Source of the DNA: an uncultured Oscillospiraceae bacterium
GTDB lineage: Bacteria; Bacillota; Clostridia; Oscillospirales; Ruminococcaceae
Length of the DNA: 10,877 nucleotides
Direction of reading: 5' to 3'
Assembly (NCBI GenBank): GCA_934457235.1
Contig: CAKSHT010000072.1
Coordinates: 1 to 10,877 of the forward strand
The first letter of the stretch is position 1; the number at the start of each line of letters is the position of its first letter. This document shows, piece after piece, positions 1-6,474 of the stretch. The position numbers were made by a program, and so were the translations under genes. The notes below the pieces were generated by a model. It had not been told where the DNA came from and searched no databases. It saw only the letters and a program-made list of their open reading frames with translations.

Positions 1-534
1 ATATACTGCCACTCGGGAAGTTGTTGCGGAGATGTAGCAGGAGCGTCCGTTCAGCTCCGCCGGATCCTTTACGCCGCTGTATGTCGCAGAGTCCGGCTTC
101 GGAGCAGCGCCTGCTGCCGGTTTCAGGAATCCGTGGCCGTCGAGGTATTTTACTATCTGCTTTTCGCATTCGGATACCACTTCATTGCCGTCCGAATCTG
201 TGGAGGACCGCACCTGGTTTCCGACGATATGCAGAATATAGCGGTAAGGGTCGATCTGCTTCATTGCATTATCCACCATTTCACGTGTCACTTCTCCATC
301 GGAAGATTCATCGTAGAATGGTTTTTCAATGTTCTGGTAACCGGGATAGCGTATTACTTTGGCGATATATGTCGAAAGCTCGGCAGCGCGGTGCTGGAGC
401 ATGGATTTCTGTGCAAATGTCATTCCGACCATTATCAGGAATATTACCGCTATCATGACGATCGGATAAACGATAACAGCTTCAAGGACATATGCCGCGC
501 CGTTTTCTGAGCGAATGTCGATTTTAGGTTTCAT
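1..534 (-). CDS. TadE-like pseudopilin (3' part beyond window)
   Basis: Partial gene, open to the left edge: 178 codons are visible. Translation starts MKPKIDIRSENGAAYVLEAV and continues with a hydrophobic segment at about residues 19-40 (IVYPIVMIAVIFLIMVGMTF), then a soluble, extracellular-looking part. An N-terminal Gly (G12) followed by a Glu (E18) just before the membrane helix is the layout of TadE/TadG minor pseudopilins, which prepilin peptidase cleaves and which help assemble Flp pili. The ATG at 534 has a GAGGAT ribosome binding site 7-8 bases upstream. It is the last visible gene of the minus-strand tad operon and follows the major pilin, separated by a strong hairpin. The plus-strand reading frames here are antisense shadows. 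TadE versus TadF or TadG cannot be decided without the C-terminus. Confidence 0.8.
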   Translation of the reverse strand, partial: MKPKIDIRSENGAAYVLEAVIVYPIVMIAVIFLIMVGMTFAQKSMLQHRAAELSTYIAKVIRYPGYQNIEKPFYDESSDGEVTREMVDNAMKQIDPYRYILHIVGNQVRSSTDSDGNEVVSECEKQIVKYLDGHGFLKPAAGAAPKPDSATYSGVKDPAELNGRSCYISATTSRVAVY

Positions 535-543
535 TTTATATCC

Positions 544-555
544 TCACAATTGTGA
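544..555. repeat. 12-bp perfect palindrome beside the tadE ribosome binding site
   Basis: TCACAATTGTGA is a perfect palindrome ending two bases before the GG of the tadE Shine-Dalgarno on the minus strand. In RNA it could form only a weak stem; as DNA it could be a protein site. No function is shown. Confidence 0.4.
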
Positions 556-571
556 TGAATCAAGAAAATAT

Positions 572-608
572 GATCCAATCCCGGCACAGTCTATGCCGGG
601 ATCGGATC
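572..608 (-). terminator. Hairpin between pilin and tadE; partial terminator or mRNA stabiliser
   Basis: Arms 572-586 and 594-608 pair over 15 positions with a 7-base loop. The single mismatch (A577 against G603) becomes a G-U wobble in the minus-strand transcript, which argues that the structure is used in that orientation. It is followed by ATATTTTCTTG, an imperfect U-tract. It lies 9 bases after the pilin stop codon and 37 bases before the tadE start. The likely effect is partial termination or 3'-end protection of the pilin message, giving much pilin and little TadE; a full stop would cut tadE off from the operon promoter. Confidence 0.65.
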
Positions 609-617
609 GCCGTGACA

Positions 618-863
618 TCATATGTTGGTATAAGCCGGATCCTTGGTTGCATCACCGATCTGATCGTTAGCTGCACCTGCAAGATCACTGAACCACTTAC
701 CGATCTGATCTCTGAACACGATACCAAGAGCCACAACGATAATGATGATTATGATCGCGATAATGATACCATCAGCACCGCCGTCCTCGCTGGTAAAGCG
801 CTCCTTGATCTGCTGCTTTGCAAACTGAGCTTTGCACCACATTCTGAAAGCTAAGTCCTTCAT
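618..863 (-). CDS. Flp-type (type IVb) major pilin, Flp1-like
   Basis: An 81-residue protein. It has a basic N-terminal leader of about 28 residues (MKDLAFRMWCKAQFAKQQIKERFTSEDGG), one very hydrophobic helix at residues 32-50 that is rich in isoleucine, then an amphipathic tail (FRDQIGKWFSDLAG) and a short polar end. This is the build of the Flp1-like pilins found in clostridial Tad clusters, cut by prepilin peptidase after a Gly in the ED-GG-AD region and assembled by TadA/B/C. The ATG at 863 is chosen over the one at 881 because AGGGAGGT sits 7 bases upstream of it. The usual Glu near position +5 of the mature pilin is not obvious; Asp31 may stand in. The gene sits between membrane protein A and the tadE-like gene, as expected for a pilin in this operon. 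Confidence 0.82.
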   Translation of the reverse strand: MKDLAFRMWCKAQFAKQQIKERFTSEDGGADGIIIAIIIIIIVVALGIVFRDQIGKWFSDLAGAANDQIGDATKDPAYTNI

Positions 864-898
864 ATAATTACCTCCCTTCATAAAGTATATCTATAACA

Positions 899-913
899 AA
901 CGCATGTCGCGTT
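899..913. repeat. Small inverted repeat upstream of the pilin gene
   Basis: AACGC-ATGTC-GCGTT, with 5-bp arms and a 5-base spacer, lies in the 63-bp gap between gene A and the pilin. A TATACT hexamer lies nearer the pilin at 885-890, but no matching -35 was found 16-18 bases further upstream, so an internal pilin promoter is only a weak possibility. The repeat may be a small RNA stem or an operator. Confidence 0.25.
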
Positions 914-926
914 CATTATCTGAGCG

Positions 927-1325
927 TCACCGTATCTCCGCAACTGAGGTGAAATCAGTATTCAGCATTTCAAGTGAAGCCAGTATCTGACGGCAGAATA
1001 TGAGCAGTTCCGCCCGGAATATAAGCATTGCTGCCGCAGCGACTGCGGTGATCACGGCTGAGACGATGAAATACATCATCTGCTCACTGCGGCGGAGAAG
1101 TACGCCGCACAGCACTATAAGTACGATACAGCCTGCTCCGGTGATACACCCTGTGCCGAGCGGGTCAGGGCTGTATTGCAAACCATCAGTCGCGAACATC
1201 ACGCACAGGACATCTGCCAGCAGGACGATTTCAGTGACGATTCCGGCGAAAAGGAAAACCGAAGCGTTAGCGCCGCCGCTTTCGGAGCGAAGCAGGATGA
1301 GAAATCTGCATGTGCTGTTTTTCAT
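927..1325 (-). CDS. Tad-cluster membrane protein A, function unknown
   Basis: A 132-residue membrane protein of no family I recognise. Hydrophobic segments lie at about residues 21-46, 58-77 and 83-113. The short cytoplasmic-looking N-terminus contains LLRSESGGANAS, a Gly followed by a hydrophobic stretch that faintly resembles a pseudopilin cleavage region, but there is no Glu after it and I do not call it one. The ATG at 1325 overlaps the stop codon of gene B as ATGA and has AAGGAGG upstream, so A and B are translationally coupled. The longer frame back to 1445 would lie inside B and has no ribosome binding site. A 5' fragment of the same gene (A') lies at 1866-2021. Its place between tadC and the pilin suggests a helper role in pilus assembly; this is inferred from context only. 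Confidence 0.72.
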   Translation of the reverse strand: MKNSTCRFLILLRSESGGANASVFLFAGIVTEIVLLADVLCVMFATDGLQYSPDPLGTGCITGAGCIVLIVLCGVLLRRSEQMMYFIVSAVITAVAAAAMLIFRAELLIFCRQILASLEMLNTDFTSVAEIR

Positions 1326-1675
1326 CCGTTTCCTCCTTGTCCAAACAATCCGATGATAAAGTTGAAAAGACGGGTCATCAGTGAAAAATGATACATCAGT
1401 ATATAAACAATATAACACATAGCGCACATGATAATCGTCAAGCACGGAACCCTATACGTCTGCGAAATACAAATCAAATCTAAAACTGACATGCATAGTA
1501 CCATCCGCACCAGTTTTGGCACTTCGATCTCACCGAGTCCGGTATCTAGCGCCTGAAGACCTATCATTATCGCGGTGTTTAATGCAATTAATCCGATCAT
1601 GATCATTATCAGCGGAAATAAATCCCGGATCAACGACCTTTGTTTTTTTGTGTGCTTTTTGCCGTCTGTATTCAT
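1322..1675 (-). CDS. Tad-cluster membrane protein B (copy 2), function unknown
   Basis: A 117-residue protein: polar start MNTDGKKHTKKQR, then hydrophobic segments at about residues 18-42, 55-72 and 77-95, ending in an amphipathic, Phe/Ile-rich tail (HFSLMTRLFNFIIGLFGQ). The ATG at 1675 has GGTGA five bases upstream; the TTG at 1687 is less likely. It overlaps gene A by ATGA. It is a paralogue of B' (2018-2383): the first 7 and the last 20 or so residues are nearly identical and the middle is strongly diverged, yet both frames are intact, which suggests both are under selection. Upstream lies an orphan tadC tail rather than a full tadC. I do not recognise the family. A pilus-machinery accessory role is a guess from position. 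Confidence 0.72.
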   Translation of the reverse strand: MNTDGKKHTKKQRSLIRDLFPLIMIMIGLIALNTAIMIGLQALDTGLGEIEVPKLVRMVLCMSVLDLICISQTYRVPCLTIIMCAMCYIVYILMYHFSLMTRLFNFIIGLFGQGGNG

Positions 1676-1700
1676 GTAAATCACCAAACCTGTCTGTTCG

Positions 1701-1863
1701 TCAGAAACTCATATTGGACATTATCATAATGATTATGGCAAGGAATGTTATGCCTATCCGGATTATGAGCTTGGTTTCTGCGTTCTTTCCGCGGGAGATG
1801 GCTATGTTTTTCTTGGCAGCCCATGCCTCTATCAAAAGCAGTTTCATTACCTGCACGATCTCG
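1701..1863 (-). pseudogene. Orphan 3' tail of tadC (duplicate)
   Basis: The minus strand reads in frame EIVQVMKLLLIEAWAAKKNI and on to IIIMIMSNMSF-stop. This copies the last 58 residues of the tadC product except for a four-residue loss (VPIM) from a 12-bp deletion and a few substitutions. There is no start codon or ribosome binding site, and similarity stops abruptly at about 1863, where the sequence becomes the broken end of A'. It is a by-product of the tandem duplication and very unlikely to be made as a protein. That it stays about 94% identical to tadC while the B genes have diverged is unexpected for a neutral remnant. Confidence 0.85.
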
Positions 1864-1865
1864 AA

Positions 1866-2021
1866 AGAGCTGTTTAAATCCGTACTCCAGCCCGTCTGTC
1901 GCTATTATAATGCACAGAATATCTATCAGCGGTGCATCCCTGTGAAAAGGAAAACCGAAGCGTTAGCGCCGCCGCTTTCTGAGCGAAGCAGGACGAGAAA
2001 TCTGCATGTGCTGTTTTTCAT
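1866..2021 (-). pseudogene. Truncated, frameshifted copy of membrane protein A (A')
   Basis: It starts MKNSTCRFLVLLRSESGGAN, almost the same as gene A, and keeps the ATGA overlap with the gene before it. After residue 28 a net loss of 13 bases shifts the frame, and translation stops at 1926-1928 after 31 codons. In the other frame, similarity resumes (DILCIIIATDGLEY against ADVLCVMFATDGLQY) and then ends at about 1882, just before the orphan tadC tail. A' therefore lacks at least two of A's three membrane segments and is a dead fragment at a duplication joint. A 31-residue peptide might still be translated. Confidence 0.8.
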
Positions 2022-2383
2022 CCACTTTCTCCTTGTCCGAACAATCCGATGATAAAGTTGAAAAGACGGGTCACCAGTGAAAAATGCTGCGTCAGGATAT
2101 ACCCGAAAATACATATAATTATTGGGACTACCCGATTCCTATGTATCACATTCGCCAGTGAAAGACACATGAACTCTACAGCAACTATAACCAGTGTTTT
2201 CCACACTAACTCGGACACTTCCGTTCCTTCCAGACCCGAGTCTATCGTCTGAAGCCCCACCACCATCGCAGCGTTGAATACGAGCATAAATACAAGTGCT
2301 CCTAAAAATGGCAGTAAACTTAAAAATATGTCTTCTAATGACGTCCCTTGTTTATCAGCGGGCTTTTTGCCGTCCGTATTCAT
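2018..2383 (-). CDS. Tad-cluster membrane protein B' (copy 1), function unknown
   Basis: A 121-residue paralogue of gene B. It starts MNTDGKKPADKQG, has hydrophobic segments at about residues 19-46, 61-78 and 85-98, and ends HFSLVTRLFNFIIGLFGQ. The ATG at 2383 has GGTGA five bases upstream and lies 25 bases after the tadC stop codon, so it is in the same transcript. Its stop overlaps the A' start as ATGA. N- and C-terminal ends are nearly identical to B at base level, while the core (about residues 8-98) is only loosely similar, with the same hydrophobic pattern. Both copies being intact argues for two functional variants, not simple decay. The family is unknown to me. Confidence 0.7.
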   Translation of the reverse strand: MNTDGKKPADKQGTSLEDIFLSLLPFLGALVFMLVFNAAMVVGLQTIDSGLEGTEVSELVWKTLVIVAVEFMCLSLANVIHRNRVVPIIICIFGYILTQHFSLVTRLFNFIIGLFGQGESG

Positions 2384-2408
2384 ATAAATCACCAAACCTG
2401 TCTGTTCG

Positions 2409-2984
2409 TCAGAAACTCATATTGGACATTATCGGCACCATTATCATAATGATTATGGCAAGGAACGTTATGCCTATCGGGATTATGAGCTTGGTTTCCG
2501 CGTTCTTTCCGCGCGAGATGGCTATGTTTTTCTTGGCAGCCCATGCTTCTATGGAAAGCTGCTTCATTACCTGTACGATCTCGGAATTGCCTTTTTCGAC
2601 ATTCTGGCAGATGATAGATGAGAATTTCTTTAGCTCGTTTATCCTGCATGCCATGCCGAATTCGCTGTACGCCTGTATCTCCGGCATTCCGTTGTTGATA
2701 TTGACGATAGTCCTCTGCATTTCTCTGTAAAGAATGCGGCTGCCGGAGGAAGCAACTGTCCTCCATGCTTCTGAAAGCATCATTCCGGCGTTTATCATAA
2801 GAGCCATTTTGGACAGCACTGTAGGATAATCCAGCAGCAGCTCTTCACGCCGGTTTTTTATCATGGAGTCCATGCGCATGGTAGTATAGTACGGCATGAA
2901 TACCGTCAGCAGAAGCACCAGGAGCGGTACCAGCACTGAGTTCATCAGCGCTCCGAGAAGCAGTCCGAGCGGCAGGAACGTCAC
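2409..2984 (-). CDS. tadC: TadC, C-terminal part (T2SF domain), split by frameshift
   Basis: 191 residues from a GTG at 2984. It begins inside a membrane segment (FLPLGLLLGALMNSVLVPLLVLLL), carries the type II secretion F domain (DYPTVLSKMALMINAGMMLSEAWR and following, about residues 52-160), and ends in another membrane helix (IPIGITFLAIIIMIMVPIM). TadC with TadB forms the inner-membrane platform that couples the TadA motor to Flp pilin. The GTG overlaps the stop of the upstream fragment as GTGA, but no good ribosome binding site precedes it, and in-frame sense codons (AAAVSYFV) continue upstream of it. This fits one ancestral gene broken by a -1 frameshift near 2990-3040 better than two real genes. 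Coupled reinitiation at GTGA could still give two chains. Its 3' end was duplicated into 1701-1863. Confidence 0.8.
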   Translation of the reverse strand: MTFLPLGLLLGALMNSVLVPLLVLLLTVFMPYYTTMRMDSMIKNRREELLLDYPTVLSKMALMINAGMMLSEAWRTVASSGSRILYREMQRTIVNINNGMPEIQAYSEFGMACRINELKKFSSIICQNVEKGNSEIVQVMKQLSIEAWAAKKNIAISRGKNAETKLIIPIGITFLAIIIMIMVPIMSNMSF

Positions 2985-3244
2985 AAAATAGCTGACCGCC
3001 GCCGCACGCGAGATGAGGCAGTATACAGCTCGGCAAATTTCTGACGTTTCTTTATGCTTGTGTTCGCTGTCTTGATATTTAATTTCTGTACAAGTGCAAG
3101 TCCGACGGGAAGAAGTTCGCGGAATGTTATTATTTCTTCATCGGCGGCCTGCACCATCTGGTCGTATTTATCGGCATTGCGGAAATATACGGCGCAGTAA
3201 AAGATCGCCGCAGCAATTCCGAGTACGAGCATTATCACATTCAT
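2981..3244 (-). CDS. tadC: TadC, N-terminal part, split by frameshift
   Basis: 87 residues: an N-terminal membrane helix (about 2-20), then a charged cytoplasmic linker (NADKYDQMVQAADEEIITFR, ELLPVGLALVQKLN, KKRQKFAELY) as in the N-terminus of clostridial TadC proteins. The last 10 or so residues (ASSRVRRRSAIL) look like out-of-frame read-through. The ATG at 3244 has GGAGG about 9 bases upstream and follows tadB by 15 bases. Joined to the next fragment, the total is close to 280 residues, about the expected size of TadC. No classical slippery heptamer in the right phase was seen, so programmed frameshifting is not supported. A real mutation or a read error is more likely. Confidence 0.75.
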   Translation of the reverse strand: MNVIMLVLGIAAAIFYCAVYFRNADKYDQMVQAADEEIITFRELLPVGLALVQKLNIKTANTSIKKRQKFAELYTASSRVRRRSAIL

Positions 3245-3259
3245 TTATGATATCCTCCG

Positions 3260-4078
3260 TCACATTTTGATTGTGGTTATCTTTCTGCCGATGATGTAGG
3301 CGATGACAAATGCAATCAGCGCGCCGACCTTGACCATTATATTTGAAAAAGAGTTCTCCGCGCCCTCTGTAAATCCCGAACTCATCGGAACGATCAGCAG
3401 CGGCATTATCATCATGATGTTGAGCTGATTTTTAGTTGCTCCGAGCATCGTCCTGATGTCCTGCTCGATCTCAATTTTATCGCAGAGGATACTTTTGGTT
3501 TCGGTCAGTATCGTTTTTATGTTTCCGCCCTGCCTGTTTGCAATCACAAATACATTCGCAAAGCTTTCTATGTCCTCTACTCCGCTTCTTTTTCCAAAGT
3601 CGCTGAGGATCGTTTCTATTGTCAGATTGTTGCTTATTCCGATATTTATTTTGTGAAGCTCCTTAAAAATGAAGCTGTCCTCTCCGTACTGCATTTTCAT
3701 GTCCTTTTCGGCGTCAATGAACGCCGCCTGGGCAACCTTTCCGGCGGATATGGACGATGTGACAGAATCAAGCATATCCTTGAACTGGAGCGTGAGCTTG
3801 TTCTTTATGCGTTCTATCATTACATTACGGTAGATTTTCTGTGCCACGATTCCTGTCGCGACCATCGCAAGAATATCTACCAGTATATTTCCGAAGAATA
3901 TATGCATAACTACTGCGGCACCGGCCGCACCGATGACAAATGCGATGAGCCTGTCGCGGAAGGTCATGGTGTAGATGTGGTAATCGTATCCGGCGGATAC
4001 TGCCTGAGCGTTCTCAGGGCGATCAATAATATTTTTCAAACCTTGCTTTATCAAAGATGGACACGTCCTTTCCGGCAT
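3260..4078 (-). CDS. tadB: TadB, inner-membrane platform protein of the Tad pilus
   Basis: Up to 272 residues. Two N-proximal hydrophobic segments (about 45-58 and 60-80) precede the cytoplasmic T2SF domain (about 98-225, with LQFKDMLDSVTSSISAGKVA and GNIKTILTETKSILCDKIEI), and two more hydrophobic segments close the protein (about 218-232 and 247-265). This is the TadB layout; with TadC it forms the platform under the TadA motor. The start is uncertain. The ATG at 4078 overlaps tadA by 56 bases and has only a weak TGAGA before it. A TTG at 4039 (LKNIIDRPENAQ) inside the tadA 3' end is an alternative, but its AAGG is too close. Conserved-looking sequence begins near GYDYHIYTMTFRDR. Overlap with tadA implies coupled translation. 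Confidence 0.87.
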   Translation of the reverse strand: MPERTCPSLIKQGLKNIIDRPENAQAVSAGYDYHIYTMTFRDRLIAFVIGAAGAAVVMHIFFGNILVDILAMVATGIVAQKIYRNVMIERIKNKLTLQFKDMLDSVTSSISAGKVAQAAFIDAEKDMKMQYGEDSFIFKELHKINIGISNNLTIETILSDFGKRSGVEDIESFANVFVIANRQGGNIKTILTETKSILCDKIEIEQDIRTMLGATKNQLNIMMIMPLLIVPMSSGFTEGAENSFSNIMVKVGALIAFVIAYIIGRKITTIKM

Positions 4079-5297
4079 TTCTCAGTTTTTCGGGGTGGTG
4101 CAGCGGATTGTCAGTCCGTTTCAGAATACCGACTACCTTTTTCTGCTCTCTTGACCGTTCCCCGTCCTCCACGAATTCAAACAGCGGATTGAGCTTTATC
4201 TGACCGTCATCGCCTATTCTGTCCACCTCGCATATGGATACGGTTTTGCGGGATTTGTCCCTCAGACGGGACAGGTGTATAACAATATCTATTGCCGATA
4301 CTATCTGCTGGCGTATCGCGGGGAGCGGCAGACCAGCGGCTCCGGTGAGAACCATTGTTTCAAGACGCGACATCATATCCTCGGCGCTGTTCGCGTGACC
4401 AGTGGACAGCGATCCGTCATGACCGGTGTTCATTGCCTGGAGCATATCAAGTGCTTCGCCGCCTCTTACCTCGCCGACTACTATACGTTCCGGACGCATT
4501 CTCAGGGCGGATTTTATCAGATCCCTTATGGTTATCTCACCCTCGTCGGAGGAGTTGGGATTTCTGGTCTCAAGGCTTACAAGGTTCGGTATCGTCACGA
4601 TCTGCAGCTCGGCGGAGTCCTCAATGGTGATCACTCGTTCGTCTGACGGAATATAGTTCGAAAGTGCATTCAGAAATGTAGTTTTACCTGAGCCGGTTCC
4701 TCCGCTGACGAATATGTTGAATTTGGCTTCGACCAGCTCTTTCAGCAGATCGCGTACTGCAGGTGTCACGGAGCCGTATTCTATCAGTTTTTCAAAGGTC
4801 ATCGGTTCTTTGGAGAAGCGTCGTATCGTGACGATAGGACCGTTGAGCGCTATCGGCGGCATGACCACATTCACACGCGAGCCGTCTGGCAGCCTTGTGT
4901 CAACGATCGGCTTTGTTTGGTTGACTTCACGTCCGGCGGTACTTACTATACGCTGGATAATATCTTCCAGCTTTTCGCGGCTCTCGAAGTGCTTGTTGAG
5001 CTTGACGAGCTTACCGCCGTTCTCAATAAAAATGTTGTCGGGACCGTTTATCATGACCTCCGTTATGCTTTCGTCACCGATTATTTCATCAAGAAGCCCC
5101 AGACCGCGTATGGAACTGTATATCCATTCAGTCATTCCGACTCTTTCGGAAAGGCTTATATATCTTCCCGCCGTTTGTTCGGCGACCGTATTTTCTATCA
5201 GGCTGCGAAGCTCATCGTCGCTGATGTCCTTTGATATGGCGTAATTCCTTATGGAATTGCGTATTTTTTCGGAAAGCTGTTCTAGCTCTGCGTTCAT
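4023..5297 (-). CDS. tadA: TadA/CpaF-type motor ATPase of the Tad pilus
   Basis: A 424-residue secretion ATPase of the PulE/VirB11 superfamily, the cytoplasmic motor that drives Flp pilus assembly. An N-terminal helical region (1-60) is followed by the CpaF N-domain (LGLLDEIIGDESITEVMING, 66-85, and the DTRLPDGSRVNVVMPP stretch, 133-148). The nucleotide site is complete: Walker A GGTGSGKTT (199-207), Asp box VITIEDSAEL (222-231), Walker B region RIVVGEVRGGEA (271-282) and His box TGHDGSLSTGHANS (291-304). Length and motif order are normal for the family. The ATG at 5297 has AAGGAG 7 bases upstream and follows tadZ by 9 bases. Nothing suggests loss of function, so the motor is intact even though tadC is split. 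Confidence 0.95.
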   Translation of the reverse strand: MNAELEQLSEKIRNSIRNYAISKDISDDELRSLIENTVAEQTAGRYISLSERVGMTEWIYSSIRGLGLLDEIIGDESITEVMINGPDNIFIENGGKLVKLNKHFESREKLEDIIQRIVSTAGREVNQTKPIVDTRLPDGSRVNVVMPPIALNGPIVTIRRFSKEPMTFEKLIEYGSVTPAVRDLLKELVEAKFNIFVSGGTGSGKTTFLNALSNYIPSDERVITIEDSAELQIVTIPNLVSLETRNPNSSDEGEITIRDLIKSALRMRPERIVVGEVRGGEALDMLQAMNTGHDGSLSTGHANSAEDMMSRLETMVLTGAAGLPLPAIRQQIVSAIDIVIHLSRLRDKSRKTVSICEVDRIGDDGQIKLNPLFEFVEDGERSREQKKVVGILKRTDNPLHHPEKLRNAGKDVSIFDKARFEKYY

Positions 5298-5306
5298 GAT
5301 GGCTCC

Positions 5307-6368
5307 TTATCTGGTACGTATGTTCCCGCACAGGTCAAGGCGAGATATTGCCGAGGCTATGCTTCTGATGTTATTATCATTATATCTGGGGACTGCGCCT
5401 GCAATTGGTGTCCCGTCGATCATTCCGTCCCTGGCGGTTATGCTCCCCTTATTGATCACTATTGAGGTTCGGGACATAATATCCTTGTTGAGCTTCTGGT
5501 CAAGGTTACGCAGCCACATGATATATCGGCGGAGCTTCTTGGCTGCGGAGAGGTCTCCGTCGGCAACAAGTACGAGTCTGTCAGTGTTTTTTAATATATA
5601 GTCCCTGATAAGCTCGCTGCTGAGGCTGCCATCGATCACGACGCAGCCGTATTCCGCGGACGATATGCAGGCACCGATTACTTTTTCCAGCATTTCCTTG
5701 TTCATCTCGTCGAAATCGTTGGGATATCTACAGCCCTGAATGTAGCTTACGCCAGCGGGATCGGTCTTAATAAGCGAAGCTGCCTTTGCCGGCAAGTTTA
5801 TTCTTGTTTTTCCGGAAGCTATGGCAGAGAGTATCAGATCTGATAAGCAGCCTTCGTCATCACCGTCACTGCCAATTATTGGTGATTCGAACTTGTCCAG
5901 TGTGAGGTAAAGCACTTTTATGCCGTTGCGTGCTGCATTTTCGGCAAAAGCTGCGGATACCGCAGTAGAGCCTGCCCCTCCGTTGGTGCTGACAAAGCTG
6001 AATATACGGCTACGTCCATCGGCATCATCAGATACTAGCGAGACTTCGGCATAAAGTCCGAGAATGATCCTGTACAGTTCGTCCACACTGGAATATTTGC
6101 AGAATATCTTGTCGCTGAGAGAGCATACGGCTCGTCTGCTGACAAGCTTTCCACGGGCGGTGCCGGGAGTCTCCGGAAGCTCGGCATTGGAGAATTCCTC
6201 CCCGAAAAGGAGCACGCTTATGGACGCAGTGCGTATCACATTGGTTATGTTGGATATGCGGTCCAGTGATGTTATGCGGATATTCGAATACCTTGCGCTG
6301 AGGAATTTTGTGACTCTTTCGCTGTATTCATGATCTTTGGTGAGCAGCAGTACATTGATAACTGGCAT
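5307..6368 (-). CDS. TadZ/CpaE-like localisation ATPase
   Basis: 353 residues. The N-terminal 110 residues (MPVINVLLLTKDHEYSERVT and onward) look like an atypical response-regulator receiver fold without a clear phospho-acceptor. A MinD/ParA-like domain follows: P-loop region STNGGAGSTAVS at 127-138 and VVIDGS at 243-248. The P-loop lacks the signature lysines of KGGxGKT, as is common in TadZ/CpaE proteins, which place the Tad machine at a cell site rather than act as strong ATPases. It is the first gene of the minus-strand tad operon, about 70 bases downstream of the predicted start of transcription. The ATG at 6368 is preferred because GAGAGGT lies about 9 bases upstream; the ATG at 6386 has no ribosome binding site. 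Confidence 0.85.
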   Translation of the reverse strand: MPVINVLLLTKDHEYSERVTKFLSARYSNIRITSLDRISNITNVIRTASISVLLFGEEFSNAELPETPGTARGKLVSRRAVCSLSDKIFCKYSSVDELYRIILGLYAEVSLVSDDADGRSRIFSFVSTNGGAGSTAVSAAFAENAARNGIKVLYLTLDKFESPIIGSDGDDEGCLSDLILSAIASGKTRINLPAKAASLIKTDPAGVSYIQGCRYPNDFDEMNKEMLEKVIGACISSAEYGCVVIDGSLSSELIRDYILKNTDRLVLVADGDLSAAKKLRRYIMWLRNLDQKLNKDIMSRTSIVINKGSITARDGMIDGTPIAGAVPRYNDNNIRSIASAISRLDLCGNIRTR

Positions 6369-6445
6369 GGATTTGTTACCTCTCATTAATAATTAAGATG
6401 GCTGAACGGAACAGGCTGTTTCAATTTTGTCTACTATTTATGAGT

Positions 6446-6474
6446 ATTATATCACAACTGATGGTTGTTGTCAA
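6446..6474 (-). promoter_or_regulatory. Sigma-A promoter of the tad operon
   Basis: On the minus strand, TTGACA (6474-6469) and TATAAT (6451-6446) are both perfect consensus and are 17 bases apart. Transcription would start near 6439, giving a leader of about 70 bases before tadZ. The spacer carries the inverted repeat shared with the kinase-operon promoter at 6954-6982. A perfect promoter overlaid by a repeat suggests strong expression held down by a repressor. Confidence 0.85.

Larger units (their letters stand above)
1160..1863 (-). repeat. Tandem duplication, unit 2 (tadC tail, B, start of A)
   Basis: Second unit of a direct tandem duplication in the tad operon; the partner is 1864-2583. 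Two stretches align almost base for base. 1251-1390 matches 1947-2086 with 7 differences in 140. 1661-1863 matches 2369-2583 with about 12 differences plus a 12-bp gap (CGGCACCATTAT absent here). The left limit near 1160 is where similarity of gene A to the A' fragment ends (ATDGLQY against ATDGLEY) and is approximate. Confidence 0.85.
1864..2583 (-). repeat. Tandem duplication, unit 1 (tadC 3' end, B', start of A')
   Basis: First unit in transcription order. It contains the 3' end of the working tadC copy, the complete B' gene and the truncated A'. The joint A'-to-tadC tail near 1864 is the new junction expected of a direct tandem duplication: the left end of one unit abuts the right end of the next. 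Gene starts in the two units are 708 bp (B) and 696 bp (A) apart. Confidence 0.85.

Noticed and set aside
21..510. Two plus-strand reading frames (145 and 125 codons)
   Set aside because: They are antisense to the TadE-like gene, which has a ribosome binding site, a pseudopilin N-terminus and operon context; the plus frames have none of these.
1160..2583. Insertion sequence or transposon as cause of the duplication
   Set aside because: No transposase, terminal inverted repeats or target-site duplication seen; the repeats are pieces of tadC, B and A themselves.
2981..3060. Programmed ribosomal frameshift in tadC
   Set aside because: No X-XXY-YYZ heptamer in the right phase and no clear downstream pseudoknot; AAATTTG nearby is out of phase.
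6410..6423. LexA-like site (GAACAGGCTGTTTC)
   Set aside because: The spacing between half-sites is 5, not 4, and the second half is imperfect; it lies downstream of the predicted transcription start and no SOS gene is present.
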